This document shows positions 1 to 9,391 of a stretch of DNA of 64,000 bases, piece after piece. The stretch is from Brevibacillus parabrevis (GTDB lineage Bacteria; Bacillota; Bacilli; Brevibacillales; Brevibacillaceae). Location: assembly GCF_003710905.1 (NCBI RefSeq), contig NZ_RHHV01000014.1, positions 124,001 through 188,000 on the forward strand, given 5' to 3'. Position numbers and translations under genes: made by a program. The notes under the pieces were generated by a model. That model saw only the letters and a program-made list of their open reading frames with translations. It was not told the origin of the DNA and made no database searches. Within the stretch, counting starts at the first letter, position 1. Each line of letters starts with the position of its first letter.

Positions 1-1484
1 AGCAAAGTGATGACTGCCCACGCTTCCTTGCTGTCCAATGCATCTGGTACGAGGCTGGCAGCCGTTTGCGGCTTGTACTCTCCTTTGCGCAGAAGCGAGC
101 AAGCGCGCGCATGCGTGTATTGCACGTACGGCCCTGTCTCGCCTTCGAAGGTGAGCATTTCTTCCCAGGAGAAGTTGATGTCGTTCAGACGGTAGTTTTT
201 CAGGTCGTGGAAAATAACGGCCCCAACCCCGACTTGGCGGGAAACTTCGTCCTTGTTCGCGAGGGAAGGATTTTTCTCCTCAATCACTTTTTGCACATCG
301 GCAATCGCCTGCGCCAAAACTTCTTCGAGCAGGACGACTTTTCCTTTACGCGTGGACATTTTCTTGCCGTCTTTGAGCATCATGCCGAACGGGATGTGAT
401 GCATGTCGGCGGACCAGGCGTAGCCCATTTTTTCCAACACTTTGTAGAGCTGCTGGAAGTGGAGGCGCTGCTCGTTTCCTACGACGTAGAGCGCTTTTGC
501 GAAGTCGTACGTCTCATGACGGTACAGGGCGGCTGCCAGATCGCGCGTGGCGTACAAAGTAGCGCCGTCCGACTTTTTGATCAGGCATGGCGGCATGTTG
601 TACTCATCGAGACTGACAACCATGGCGCCGTCCGATTCGGTCAGCAAGCCTTTTTCTTCGAGCAGGGTGACGACGCGATCCATTTTGTCGTTGTAGAAAG
701 CTTCCCCGTGCGTGGAGTCAAAGGAGACGTTCATCAGCTCGTAAATTTTCATGAACTCCTTGAGCGATTCGTCGCGGAACCATTTCCACAGATGCTGCGC
801 CTCGGCGTCGCCATCTTCCAGCTTTTTGAACCATTCGCGGCCCTGGTCTTCCAAGGTAGAGTCGTTTTCAACTTCTTCGTGGAAACGCACGTACAGGCTG
901 AGCAGCTCCTTGATCGGCTCCGCTTTGACTTTCTCCTCGTCACCCCACAGGCGATAGGCGACGATCAGCTTGCCGAACTGTGTGCCCCAGTCACCCAAGT
1001 GGTTGATGCGCACAGGCTGGTAGCCGCGTTTTTCCATGATGTTCGCAATCGCGTTTCCGATGACGGTCGAACGCAAGTGGCCCATGGAAAACGGCTTGGC
1101 GATGTTAGGGGAGGAGAGGTCGATCGGCACTTTGCGGCCTTGGCCTGCTTCGCTGCTTCCGTATGCGCTGCCTTGTGCCAGGATGGTGCCAATGACTTGC
1201 TCCGCCACGTTTTGCTGATCGAGAAACAAGTTGACGTAAGGGCCGACTGCTTGTGCCGAGCGCAGCGGCGCACCTTCTATTTTTTCCGCAAGCTCTGTCG
1301 CGATCATCGGCGGAGCTTTGCGCAGTGCTTTTGCCAATTGGAAACATGGGAAAGCGATATCTCCCATAGCCGGGTTTGGCGGTGTTTCCAGCATGTTGTA
1401 CACCGTTTCTTGCGAGAAATCGTTCACACCGAGTCCGGTGAGGGCCGCGGCGATTTTTTCCGCCACTTGATGTTTGTAACTCAT
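1..1484 (-). CDS. argS: Arginyl-tRNA synthetase, 3' end cut by window edge
   Basis: Charges tRNA-Arg with arginine in the cytoplasm. About 494 residues are visible; the C-terminal end lies beyond the left edge, and class Ia ArgS proteins are usually near 555 residues. Visible marks are an N-terminal additional domain, the HIGH-type motif SMGH near residues 133-136 followed by LRSTVIG, the ArgRS block HLGDWGTQFG, and KMSTRKG near residues 375-381 as the KMSKS loop. The ATG at 1484 is preceded by GAAAGGAGAATTACC, a good ribosome site. A T-box leader and its own promoter lie upstream, so expression should rise when arginine charging falls. Identity is secure. Confidence 0.96.
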   Translation of the reverse strand, partial: MSYKHQVAEKIAAALTGLGVNDFSQETVYNMLETPPNPAMGDIAFPCFQLAKALRKAPPMIATELAEKIEGAPLRSAQAVGPYVNLFLDQQNVAEQVIGTILAQGSAYGSSEAGQGRKVPIDLSSPNIAKPFSMGHLRSTVIGNAIANIMEKRGYQPVRINHLGDWGTQFGKLIVAYRLWGDEEKVKAEPIKELLSLYVRFHEEVENDSTLEDQGREWFKKLEDGDAEAQHLWKWFRDESLKEFMKIYELMNVSFDSTHGEAFYNDKMDRVVTLLEEKGLLTESDGAMVVSLDEYNMPPCLIKKSDGATLYATRDLAAALYRHETYDFAKALYVVGNEQRLHFQQLYKVLEKMGYAWSADMHHIPFGMMLKDGKKMSTRKGKVVLLEEVLAQAIADVQKVIEEKNPSLANKDEVSRQVGVGAVIFHDLKNYRLNDINFSWEEMLTFEGETGPYVQYTHARACSLLRKGEYKPQTAASLVPDALDSKEAWAVITL

Positions 1485-1535
1485 GGTAATTCTCCTTTCA
1501 AATGGGAAAAGCTTTGGAACGGAACGCTTGAAAAA

Positions 1536-1832
1536 TAAAAAAACCTCTACGTCTCCTGTAAAAAGAGACGAGAGGTTGTGCTCCCGCGGTGCCACTCTTG
1601 TTGTTTTTGCCTGCATGATTTGGTTGAGGCAAAAACCGCTTTGCGCTGCTGTAACGGGCAGACCCGGCAAAACCCTACACAATCCAGACGCTTACATCTA
1701 TAGCGTCAGATGTTCAGGCCGCATCTCCGAGGGGCGCTTCCGCACTTGGTCAGGCATCGGGCTTCCACCATCCCCGATTCGCTACAGCCGTAAGTCCAAG
1801 GGTACTGTCCTCATCAACGATTCGCTTGTTTA
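1536..1832 (-). promoter_or_regulatory. T-box leader upstream of argS
   Basis: On the minus strand the leader contains the K-turn/AGTA start of Stem I (GATGAGGACAGTA), an AG-bulge-type apical hairpin, the T-box bulge sequence AGTGGCACCGCGG (1584-1596), and a terminator stem with U-run (about 1536-1575). T-boxes bind uncharged tRNA and switch from termination to read-through. Candidate arginine codons (CGG, CGC) lie on the 3' side of the specifier region near 1734-1745, but the exact specifier could not be fixed by hand folding. A different ATC triplet occurs downstream near 1708-1714 and is outside the loop preferred here. Confidence 0.88.
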
Positions 1833-1838
1833 CCTAGC

Positions 1839-1868
1839 ATTATAGCCGTTTTTGGTGCTTTTGTGCAA
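1839..1868 (-). promoter_or_regulatory. Sigma-A-type promoter for the T-box/argS transcript
   Basis: Minus-strand TTGCAC (1863-1868) and a perfect TATAAT (1839-1844) are separated by 18 bases, just upstream of the T-box leader. It begins just past the stop codon of the neighbouring gene. Confidence 0.75.
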
Positions 1869-1869
1869 C

Positions 1870-2364
1870 TTACTCTTCCGGTTTTTTCAAAATCTTGTCG
1901 AGTGCCGCGAAATACTCCTGCGTCAGCTTTTCTCTTTCTTCCGCCGTCAAGTTTTCGGCATGCATCCATTGCGCCTTGTACTGCTCCAGTTTTTCCACCA
2001 TGGCCAGCTCGGCAGCCGCTTCTTCTTCCAGATCGTAATTCTCGGATGGATCAAAAGGGATCAGCCGATTGTCGTTGCCGCTGCGCAGGTAGGAAGAGCG
2101 CCAGTTTTCCGGGAAGTGGTAATCCTGATCGCCAAACATCAGACCGAGAACGTCGTCGGAGTCGAGTGGCAAAAAGTGATCGTAATTGTCCCTTCTGCCG
2201 CCTTCGGACAGGTTGATATGCGACAAAAAGTAGCGCAAATAGTGTTCACCTGTTTCGGTATGCTTTACGATGGAATATGTTTCAAACTCGGATGTTTCCA
2301 GTTCCTTTACCGTCTCTATACAGGACAAAAACTCGTCTTTTTCACAAGCGAGCAAAGTGTTCAT
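1870..2364 (-). CDS. Conserved hypothetical protein, acidic, 164 aa
   Basis: I do not recognise a family. The product is acidic, soluble, and has no signal peptide or membrane segment. It has a centre rich in Asp, Tyr and His (YDHFLPLDSDD) and a charged, probably helical C-terminus (EEEAAAELAMVEKLEQ). A longer frame extends upstream, but the ATG at 2364 has AGAAAGGAACGATTGACG before it, so I start there. It is followed within a few bases by the argS promoter on the same strand. Confidence 0.72.
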   Translation of the reverse strand: MNTLLACEKDEFLSCIETVKELETSEFETYSIVKHTETGEHYLRYFLSHINLSEGGRRDNYDHFLPLDSDDVLGLMFGDQDYHFPENWRSSYLRSGNDNRLIPFDPSENYDLEEEAAAELAMVEKLEQYKAQWMHAENLTAEEREKLTQEYFAALDKILKKPEE

Positions 2365-2560
2365 CGTCAATCGTTCCTTTCTGGGGGTTAGGTAAGCCTC
2401 ATGATAGCAAAAGCGTTCCGCTCTGACAACGAACGCAGTGCGCGCAGGTGTCGTCTTTTCCGCTGAAAACAGAGGCCAGGAAAAATAAATCGCGATTTCT
2501 GTCACAAAAAGCAGGCTGCTGGATCAAATGGATATCGTTTGCAAGAGGAGGTGAAGCAAA

Positions 2561-3145
2561 GTGAATGTCAATCTGAATGCCAGTGCAAAGGCTAACGCGG
2601 CAGAGCGGTCTTTGCAGCCGACCAAGGACGCGCTACTGTCGACTTTGATGAATGACTACGGTGACAAAATCGTCCAGCTCGCCTACATGATCGTCAAAGA
2701 TCGCGGAATCGCGGAAGACATCACACAGGAAGTGTTCCTGAAAGCCTATCGGTCGCTGGATCAGTTTCGCCATGAGAGCAGTTTGAAAACATGGCTGTAC
2801 CGGATTGCCATCAATGAATCGCGCAAGTATTTGCGATCGTGGTCGTTCCGGCAAATCTTTTCTACGTTTGTCTCCCCGAAAGAAACCGTGCCGGAACAAG
2901 TGGCGGAAGGGAACGTGGAATCGTCCGTTTTTAAGCAACTGGACCAGGTACATATCGCCGAGAAAGTCATGATGCTGTCGCCTTTGTATCGAAAGGTCAT
3001 GGTACTTCATTACTATGAAGATTTGTCAATTAAGGAAGTAGCACAAGTGCTGGATATTTCCGAGGATGCGGTACGGACGCAGCTGCATCGGGCGCGCAAA
3101 CATTTTCGGGCATTGTGTGAAAAGGAGGGATTGGAATGGAACTAG
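2561..3145 (+). CDS. ECF-type RNA polymerase sigma factor
   Basis: Directs RNA polymerase to a small regulon, probably an envelope-stress set. Region 2 (about residues 25-95) carries DRGIAEDITQEVFLKAYRSL, typical of ECF factors. Region 4 (about 130-190) has the sequence YYEDLSIKEVAQVLDISEDA ahead of the DNA-reading helix. The start is GTG at 2561, with GAGGAGGTG eight bases upstream. The 3' end overlaps the next gene by ten bases, the usual sign of translational coupling with an anti-sigma factor. The regulon cannot be named from sequence; SigW/SigV/SigX-like are all possible. Confidence 0.92.
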   Translation: MNVNLNASAKANAAERSLQPTKDALLSTLMNDYGDKIVQLAYMIVKDRGIAEDITQEVFLKAYRSLDQFRHESSLKTWLYRIAINESRKYLRSWSFRQIFSTFVSPKETVPEQVAEGNVESSVFKQLDQVHIAEKVMMLSPLYRKVMVLHYYEDLSIKEVAQVLDISEDAVRTQLHRARKHFRALCEKEGLEWN

Positions 3146-5304
3146 ATCAGGGGCTGCGTGAAGCTGTACGCGAAGCAGGGAAAGCGGCAGCTTCGGAAGT
3201 GAAGTTTACCCGGGAAATGGAAGAGAGGATTCGGATGGAGGTCGGGAAGAAAAAGCAGAAAAATCGCAATCGCGTGGTCATGGCGGGATCGCTTGCGGCC
3301 TGCCTGGCATTGACCGTGCTAGGGGTGCGAGAGGGCTTTCTGCCGTCCATGTCGCCGCAAAAAAATGGAACGAGCGCAGCGGCGGCGCATCAAACGGACA
3401 AAACCGCGGAGCAGGCCGTTTCACCGGAACAAGCGCTGGCTCCGCTGCAAAAGGCAGTCCCTGAGCTTGGCGGTGTCACACTGCGCAAAGGCGAGACGCT
3501 GGATGGGGTTGCGCTTGTGACCTTGCTGCAAAAGGACAGGGCAATCGGACAAGTCGCGTATGACACCCGGACGGGGCGGATCGAAAGCTACTTGCTGGAC
3601 GCGAGCAATGACGGCGAGAAAACAACGATTGCGCCCGCGCAAGCAGAGAAAGTCGCGCAAGCATTTTTGCAGACCGCGCTCGGTGAAGAAGCGAAGGCTT
3701 ACGCGCATCAGGCGACAGAAGTTTATGCGGATGAGGATTGGCGCAACGGAACGTGGATGAACGTCAGCTATCAGCGGTTGGAAAACGGCAAGCCTGTCCC
3801 GTACGATGTCTTGACTGTCCAGGTGGACAAAAAGGAGCGCGTCGCCTTTTTCGGCAGGTTGAACGAGCAGGAGCAGAAGCTGTTTGCCAAATTCGCCGCC
3901 TCCGTGCCTGAACTGAATCCGTCCCCGGTTGTCTACAACAAACAGCTGACTCGAGATGGTTGGGCGCTGGTTTTGGGTAAAGTGAACGACGAAGGCCAGA
4001 CAGCGATGGTGAGCGAAATCGGCAACGGGCAAGACATCGATCTGTACCGGATTCAGCGGGACCGCAACGAAGTAGCGCAAAAGCCAAATGAAGCAGAGGC
4101 GTTAAAGCAAGCGAAGCAGCTTCTCGGCCGATTGCTTGGAGCTGACAGCGCGAACTATCGCCATGTGGAATCGAATAGCGCGGAAAAATTCATGCGTTAT
4201 CATAACGGGTTACCTGTCATGGAAGATGTGCTGGATATTGAACTGGGCAGCTCCGGACGTCTTCTGATGTTCAGCAAACCGACGAGAGCGTATTCCCCGT
4301 CTTCGTTCCCGGATGCTGCGGAAGCTGTGGCGAAAAGCGCCGCCGAAAACGAGCTGGCCGCAAATATGAAGCTTGTATACGTGCAGCACATGTCCGAAGG
4401 GAAGGCGCTGAAACAGCCGACACTGGAATACAGGGCAGCGGTTTCCTTTTTCCAACAAGGAAGGCCGGTTTTCCTTGATTGGTACATTGATGCGCATAGC
4501 GGCAAGATCAACTACGGTACGGGAAACAACGGCTTTGCCTACGATCAGCTGCAGCGGGAGCAGCCGCAGGCAGATGCGTTCGAGACACACGAACAGCCTG
4601 TCATCGTGCGTACGAAGGAAGAGGCGAAGGCGCTTTTGCAAACGGAATTTGGCGTCAACGTCGAAGGCATGTCCTATCGGGAATCCGTAGATGATCACCA
4701 AAAGAACAAATCATTCAACTGGGCAGATAGCAAAGACCGCTGGCATGAAGTGACGATCGACGCGAAGACGAGCCAGGTAGTTGGGTTGCGCGTTCCCCGC
4801 ACAAATACGCAAGTGACCGTGAAGCGCGAACAGGCCGAGCAGGCAGCCGTGTTCTTTTTGGCCAAATACGCCGATCCGGGCGTAAAAGAAGTGCAGCTTG
4901 CACAAGTGATGGAACCTGGCGCAGCCAATCCGGTTTCGTCAGGCAACTGGGTATTCCGCTATGTCATGAGCAAGGATGGGATTCCGGTGTTGGACAAGGG
5001 GCCAGATGCCGCTTACGAGGTGTCGGTAGACCCTTCGACCGGGAAGGTAAACAGCTTCCGGAATTGGCGAGAGACTCACAAGTTGATAGAGCTTCCTTCG
5101 TCAGCCGAGGTCGTTTCCAAACAAAAGGCTGCCGAGTCGTTTTTGCGCGTCATGCCACTCAGGCTTGTTTACCTGTTAAAAGATCAGGAAAACGATTGGC
5201 TGGATCGTCCGAGACTCGCGTACATTCCGTGGAGCGAGGAAGAGCTGGCAAGCAGTTTCATTACCATCGATGCCAAAAGCGGCGAGGCTGTAATCGAGCC
5301 GTAA
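3136..5304 (+). CDS. Membrane-anchored anti-sigma-type protein with YcdB/YcdC repeats
   Basis: A 722-residue product. Residues 1-45 are charged and cytoplasmic, as expected of a short sigma-binding segment. One membrane helix (about 48-65, RVVMAGSLAACLALTVLGV) is followed by a long extracellular part. That part has repeated YcdB/YcdC (PepSY-like) units with recurrent VAQAFL, GKINYGTG and TGKVNSFRNW stretches. It overlaps the sigma gene by ten bases. The arrangement suggests that an extracellular sensor controls sigma release; this is an inference. No protease site is evident. A related YcdB-type gene starts at 63362. Confidence 0.82.
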   Translation: MELDQGLREAVREAGKAAASEVKFTREMEERIRMEVGKKKQKNRNRVVMAGSLAACLALTVLGVREGFLPSMSPQKNGTSAAAAHQTDKTAEQAVSPEQALAPLQKAVPELGGVTLRKGETLDGVALVTLLQKDRAIGQVAYDTRTGRIESYLLDASNDGEKTTIAPAQAEKVAQAFLQTALGEEAKAYAHQATEVYADEDWRNGTWMNVSYQRLENGKPVPYDVLTVQVDKKERVAFFGRLNEQEQKLFAKFAASVPELNPSPVVYNKQLTRDGWALVLGKVNDEGQTAMVSEIGNGQDIDLYRIQRDRNEVAQKPNEAEALKQAKQLLGRLLGADSANYRHVESNSAEKFMRYHNGLPVMEDVLDIELGSSGRLLMFSKPTRAYSPSSFPDAAEAVAKSAAENELAANMKLVYVQHMSEGKALKQPTLEYRAAVSFFQQGRPVFLDWYIDAHSGKINYGTGNNGFAYDQLQREQPQADAFETHEQPVIVRTKEEAKALLQTEFGVNVEGMSYRESVDDHQKNKSFNWADSKDRWHEVTIDAKTSQVVGLRVPRTNTQVTVKREQAEQAAVFFLAKYADPGVKEVQLAQVMEPGAANPVSSGNWVFRYVMSKDGIPVLDKGPDAAYEVSVDPSTGKVNSFRNWRETHKLIELPSSAEVVSKQKAAESFLRVMPLRLVYLLKDQENDWLDRPRLAYIPWSEEELASSFITIDAKSGEAVIEP

Positions 5305-5314
5305 GGACAAGAAA

Positions 5315-5361
5315 AAGAGGCTATCCCGCAAGCCAGCTGGAAGGCGGGGGGATAGCCTCTT
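5315..5361. terminator. Bidirectional rho-independent terminator
   Basis: Long inverted repeat with arms AAGAGGCTATCCC and GGATAGCCTCTT between two convergent genes. The T-run is best on the minus strand, serving the YjcZ-like gene. Confidence 0.8.
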
Positions 5362-5373
5362 CTTGTCATTTAC

Positions 5374-5481
5374 CTAGCAGTCGTCACACGAACACCCAAC
5401 AATGACCAGCAGGATAAACAGTACGAGCACCAGTGCGAAGCAGTCTCCAAAGATGCCATTTCCGCAGTAAGATGTACTCAC
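5374..5481 (-). CDS. YjcZ-family sporulation microprotein, 35 aa
   Basis: Too short for most gene finders. GTG start at 5481 behind AAAGGAGGGGG. The product begins MSTSYCGNGIFGD and continues with FALVLVLFILLVIVG, a single hydrophobic helix, then ends in the Cys/Asp tail CSCDDC. Proteins of this shape are annotated as the YjcZ family of small sporulation proteins, presumed to sit in spore membranes or coat. Function is not known. Similar genes occur at 38856 and 63048. Confidence 0.85.
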   Translation of the reverse strand: MSTSYCGNGIFGDCFALVLVLFILLVIVGCSCDDC

Positions 5482-5613
5482 GTTTGTTCCCCCTCCTTTC
5501 CGTTATGCTACAGTCTATACACGATCGCACAGATTGGCGTGGGCGGATGCCCGGTAAGCACAAAAATGGGCGCAGTCGGGGAGAAAAGCAGTAAATAATA
5601 GACAAATTCTCAA

Positions 5614-5642
5614 TTGACGTAGACAGGACGCGGTGTTAAGAT
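5614..5642 (+). promoter_or_regulatory. Sigma-A-type promoter of the metH riboswitch transcript
   Basis: TTGACG (5614-5619), a 17-base spacer, then TAAGAT (5637-5642), placed about 50 bases ahead of the SAM aptamer. Confidence 0.7.
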
Positions 5643-5690
5643 ACTGTCAAACATGAAACCTGAAAGTCAAAAATGAATACCATGGTACAA

Positions 5691-5854
5691 CTCTTATCAA
5701 GAGAGGCAGAGGGACTGGCCTGATGAAGCCTCGGCAACCGGTTAAAATCCGGTGCCAATTCCAGCAAAGCTACGGCTTTGAAAGATGAGAGGATGGTTCA
5801 GGCGCAATTGTATCCGCGGACAAATCCTCTTCTTTCAAAGAAGAGGATTTTTTT
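5691..5854 (+). promoter_or_regulatory. SAM-I (S-box) riboswitch with terminator
   Basis: The aptamer spans 5691-5791. P1 arms CTCTTATC and GATGAGAG pair. The conserved core GAGGCAGAGGGACTGGCC and the tract GCCTCGGCAACCGG are present, as is the P3/P4 region. The expression platform is a terminator at 5824-5854 (arms ATCCTCTTCTTT and AAAGAAGAGGAT, then seven T). Known behaviour of the class is that bound SAM favours termination, so metH and yitJ are made when SAM is low. Confidence 0.97.
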
Positions 5855-5907
5855 GTGCAAAAAAACTGCCGAGAATAAACGCCGCAAGGGAGAAAAGGAG
5901 TACGTCA

Positions 5908-8900
5908 ATGAAACCCACTTTTCGCGAACAGCTTTCCCGGAAAATTCTGATTCTGGACGGTGCGATGGGCACGATGCTGCAACAGGCGAACTTGACCGCC
6001 GATGATTTTGGCGGCGAAGCCTACGATGGTTGCAACGAGCTTTTGAACTTGACGCGACCAGACGTCATTCGATCCATCCACGAAAAATATTTGGAGGCGG
6101 GAGCGGACATCGTCGAGACGAATACATTCGGAGCCACCTCCGTCGTGTTGGCCGAGTACGATGTCGCCGACAAGGATCTGGAGTTAAACATCGCTGCGGC
6201 CCGTCTGGCGAAGGAAGCCGTAGATGCCTATAGCACAACCGAGTGGCCGCGATACGTGGCAGGGGCAATGGGACCGACGACGAAAACGCTCGCTTTGACA
6301 GGTGGCGTCACCTTCGAGGAGCTGGTGGAGTCCTACTATCGTCAGGCAAAAGGACTGATCATTGGCGGAGCCGACGTGCTGCTGCTGGAAACATCGCAGG
6401 ATACGCTGAACGTCAAGGCGGGGGGAATCGGCATCCGCAAAGCGTTCGCAGAGCTGGATGTGGAGTTGCCCGTCATGCTGTCCGGGACGATTGAACCGAT
6501 GGGCACCACTCTTGCCGGTCAAAACATCGAGGCGTTTTATATCTCGCTTGAGCATTTGAAGCCCGTGTCCGTTGGGCTGAACTGTGCGACTGGCCCCGAG
6601 TTCATGCGCGACCATCTGCGCACGCTGTCCGGACTGGCTCAATGCGGAGTGAGCTGTTACCCCAATGCGGGCTTGCCGGATGAAAACGGACATTACCATG
6701 AGACGCCGCAAGGGCTTGCGACGAAAATGCGCGCTTTTGCAGAACAAGGCTGGCTGAACGTGGCGGGCGGCTGCTGCGGAACGACGCCCGACCATATCAG
6801 GGCGATGGCAGAAGCATTGAAAGACTGCAAGCCACGTCAGGCTGTCGATCAGGCTGTCAGCGCGGTATCCGGCATCGAAGTCGTGTACGTGGAAGATGAC
6901 AGTCGCCCGCTGTTGGTAGGGGAGCGCACAAACGTCATCGGTTCGAAAAAATTCCGCGACTTGATCGCCGCAGGCCAATACGAGGAAGCGTCAGATATCG
7001 CCCGGGCACAAGTAAAACGCGGCGCTCACGTCATCGATATTTGTTTGGCTGACCCGGATCGGGATGAATACGCCGATATGGAAAAATTCCTGCAATTCGT
7101 CGTGAAAAAGGTCAAGGCTCCGCTGATGATCGACTCGACGGATGCAAAAGTAATGGAGCTGGGCCTGCGCTATTCCCAGGGAAAAGCGATTCTCAACTCG
7201 ATCAACCTGGAAGATGGTCTGGAGCGCTTTGAAGAAGTAGCGCCGCTGATCAAAAAGTTCGGAGCGGCTGTAGTCGTCGGAACGATCGAGGAAGCGGGCA
7301 TGGCTGTCACGCGCGAGAAGAAGCTGGAAGTGGCGAAGCGCTCGTACGATATTTTGGTCAACCAGTACGGAATTGCCCCGCAAGACATCATTTTCGACCC
7401 GCTGGTGTTCCCGGTCGGTACAGGGGATGAGCAGTACATCGGTTCCGCCAAGGAGACGGTTGAGGGGATTCGCCTCATTAAAGAAGCGATGCCGCTGTGC
7501 AAAACGATTCTCGGGGTCAGCAACGTGTCTTTCGGGCTGCCAGCAGCGGGCCGCGAAGTGCTCAACGCCGTGTTTTTGTACCACACGACGGTTGCCGGAC
7601 TCGATTTTGCCATCGTCAATACAGAAAAGCTGGAGCGCTACGCGTCGATTCCCGAGGATGAGCGCAAGCTGGCGGAAGCGCTGCTGTTCGAGACAAACGA
7701 CGAAACACTGGCTGCATTCACCGAATTTTACCGCCAGAAGAAAAAAGAAGTGCGGGTGGAAGCTTCCACGCTGACTTTGGAAGAGCGCCTCGCCCGATAT
7801 GTCATCGAAGGCTCCAAGGATGGCTTGACTGACGATTTGAAGCTGGCTCTGGAAAAGTATGCGCCGCTTGAAATTATTAACGGCCCGTTGATGTCAGGAA
7901 TGGAAGAGGTCGGCCGCCTGTTTAACGGAAACCAGCTGATCGTAGCGGAAGTGCTGCAAAGCGCGGAAGTCATGAAAGCGTCTGTCTCGTTTTTGGAGCC
8001 GTTTATGGAAAAGAGCGATGCGGCGGCCAAAGGCAAGATTTTGCTGGCGACAGTCAAAGGCGACGTGCACGACATCGGCAAAAATCTGGTGGAAATCATT
8101 TTGGCAAACAACGGCTACAACGTCGTGAATCTGGGGATCAAGGTGCCGCCTGAGCAACTGATTGCCGCTTGCCGGGAAGAGAAGCCGGATGCGATCGGGT
8201 TGTCCGGTCTTTTGGTCAAATCGGCCCAGCAAATGGTCATTACCGCGCAAGACTTGAAAGCAGCGGGAATCGATGTGCCGATGATGGTCGGAGGTGCGGC
8301 TTTGACGCGCAAATTCACTTCCAACCGGATCGCGCCGGAATACCACGGAATCGTGTTGTACGCCAAGGATGCGATGGACGGACTCGACCTCGTCAACCGT
8401 TTGCAAAACCCGAACGAGCGGGAGCGTCTGGTCGCTGAGCAGCAAGAACTCGCTGAAGCGGCGGCAACGGCGCAACCCGTGGTGGTACAAGAGAAAAAAG
8501 CTCCGCTGCCAGCCCGTTCGGCGATTAGCAGAACCGTTCCGATTCAGCTGCCGCCTGACTGCGAGCGACACGTGCTGCGCCAGTACCCGATCAGCCATTT
8601 GCAACCGTACCTGAATTTGCGCATGCTGCTCGGCAAGCATCTCGGTGTGCGTGGAAACGTGGAAAAATTGCTGGAAGCGGGCGACGAAAAGGCGTTGGAA
8701 CTGTACGGGATAGTCGAGGAGCTGTTGAATGAAGCGAAGCAGCACGGAACGATCAAGGCGCACGGTGCCTATCAGTTTTTCCCGGCGCAAGCGGACGGCA
8801 ACGATATTATCGTCTACGATCCAAACGACCACAGCAAAGTGCTGGAACGCTTCTCGTTCCCGCGTCAGCCGGAAGAGCCGCATCTGTGCCTGTCCGATTT

Positions 8901-9357
8901 CTTGCGTCCGGTCGAGAGCAAGGAGATGGATTACGTCGGATTTTTGACGGTGACAGCAGGCGGCGGCATTCGCGAGCGCTCGACTGAACTGAAGGAACGC
9001 GGCGACTACTTGCGCTCGCACGTTTTGCAAGCATTGGCTCTGGAGCTGGCGGAAGCTTTTGCGGAGCGGATTCACCACGTAATGCGCGATGTATGGGGGA
9101 TTCCTGATCCGGCGGAAATGACCATGCTGGAGCGCTTCGGTGCCCGCTATCGAGGCATTCGCGTGTCGTTCGGCTATCCGGCTTGCCCGAACTTGGAAGA
9201 CCAGGCGCAGCTGTTCCGCCTGTTGCGGCCGGAAGACATCGGCATCCAGTTGACAGAAGGCTTCATGATGGAGCCGGAAGCTTCTGTATCCGCGATGGTA
9301 TTTGCCCACCCGGAAGCGCGTTACTTTAACGCAGGTCCGTCGGTGTTTGAAGTATAG
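5908..9357 (+). CDS. metH: Cobalamin-dependent methionine synthase
   Basis: Transfers methyl from 5-methyl-THF through cobalamin to homocysteine. 1149 residues, with four modules: homocysteine-binding barrel (1 to about 325; zinc Cys in GLNCATG near 224 and GGCCGTTP near 287), pterin-binding domain (GERTNVIGSKKF onward, about 335-620), B12 cap and Rossmann domain with the cobalt ligand motif DVHDIGKN near 721, and the SAM-binding activation domain (about 900-1149). The longer upstream frame would read through the riboswitch terminator, so the ATG at 5908 behind GAGAAAAGGAG is preferred. It shares a transcript with yitJ. Confidence 0.97.
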   Translation: MKPTFREQLSRKILILDGAMGTMLQQANLTADDFGGEAYDGCNELLNLTRPDVIRSIHEKYLEAGADIVETNTFGATSVVLAEYDVADKDLELNIAAARLAKEAVDAYSTTEWPRYVAGAMGPTTKTLALTGGVTFEELVESYYRQAKGLIIGGADVLLLETSQDTLNVKAGGIGIRKAFAELDVELPVMLSGTIEPMGTTLAGQNIEAFYISLEHLKPVSVGLNCATGPEFMRDHLRTLSGLAQCGVSCYPNAGLPDENGHYHETPQGLATKMRAFAEQGWLNVAGGCCGTTPDHIRAMAEALKDCKPRQAVDQAVSAVSGIEVVYVEDDSRPLLVGERTNVIGSKKFRDLIAAGQYEEASDIARAQVKRGAHVIDICLADPDRDEYADMEKFLQFVVKKVKAPLMIDSTDAKVMELGLRYSQGKAILNSINLEDGLERFEEVAPLIKKFGAAVVVGTIEEAGMAVTREKKLEVAKRSYDILVNQYGIAPQDIIFDPLVFPVGTGDEQYIGSAKETVEGIRLIKEAMPLCKTILGVSNVSFGLPAAGREVLNAVFLYHTTVAGLDFAIVNTEKLERYASIPEDERKLAEALLFETNDETLAAFTEFYRQKKKEVRVEASTLTLEERLARYVIEGSKDGLTDDLKLALEKYAPLEIINGPLMSGMEEVGRLFNGNQLIVAEVLQSAEVMKASVSFLEPFMEKSDAAAKGKILLATVKGDVHDIGKNLVEIILANNGYNVVNLGIKVPPEQLIAACREEKPDAIGLSGLLVKSAQQMVITAQDLKAAGIDVPMMVGGAALTRKFTSNRIAPEYHGIVLYAKDAMDGLDLVNRLQNPNERERLVAEQQELAEAAATAQPVVVQEKKAPLPARSAISRTVPIQLPPDCERHVLRQYPISHLQPYLNLRMLLGKHLGVRGNVEKLLEAGDEKALELYGIVEELLNEAKQHGTIKAHGAYQFFPAQADGNDIIVYDPNDHSKVLERFSFPRQPEEPHLCLSDFLRPVESKEMDYVGFLTVTAGGGIRERSTELKERGDYLRSHVLQALALELAEAFAERIHHVMRDVWGIPDPAEMTMLERFGARYRGIRVSFGYPACPNLEDQAQLFRLLRPEDIGIQLTEGFMMEPEASVSAMVFAHPEARYFNAGPSVFEV

Positions 9358-9391
9358 ATCGTCTAATGAAAATGGGAGAGAAGGGATTGAG

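Noticed and set aside
66..1538. A 490-codon open frame on the plus strand opposite argS
   Set aside because: It is the antisense shadow of argS. The minus-strand protein has clear ArgRS motifs and a proper ribosome site; the plus-strand frame has neither.
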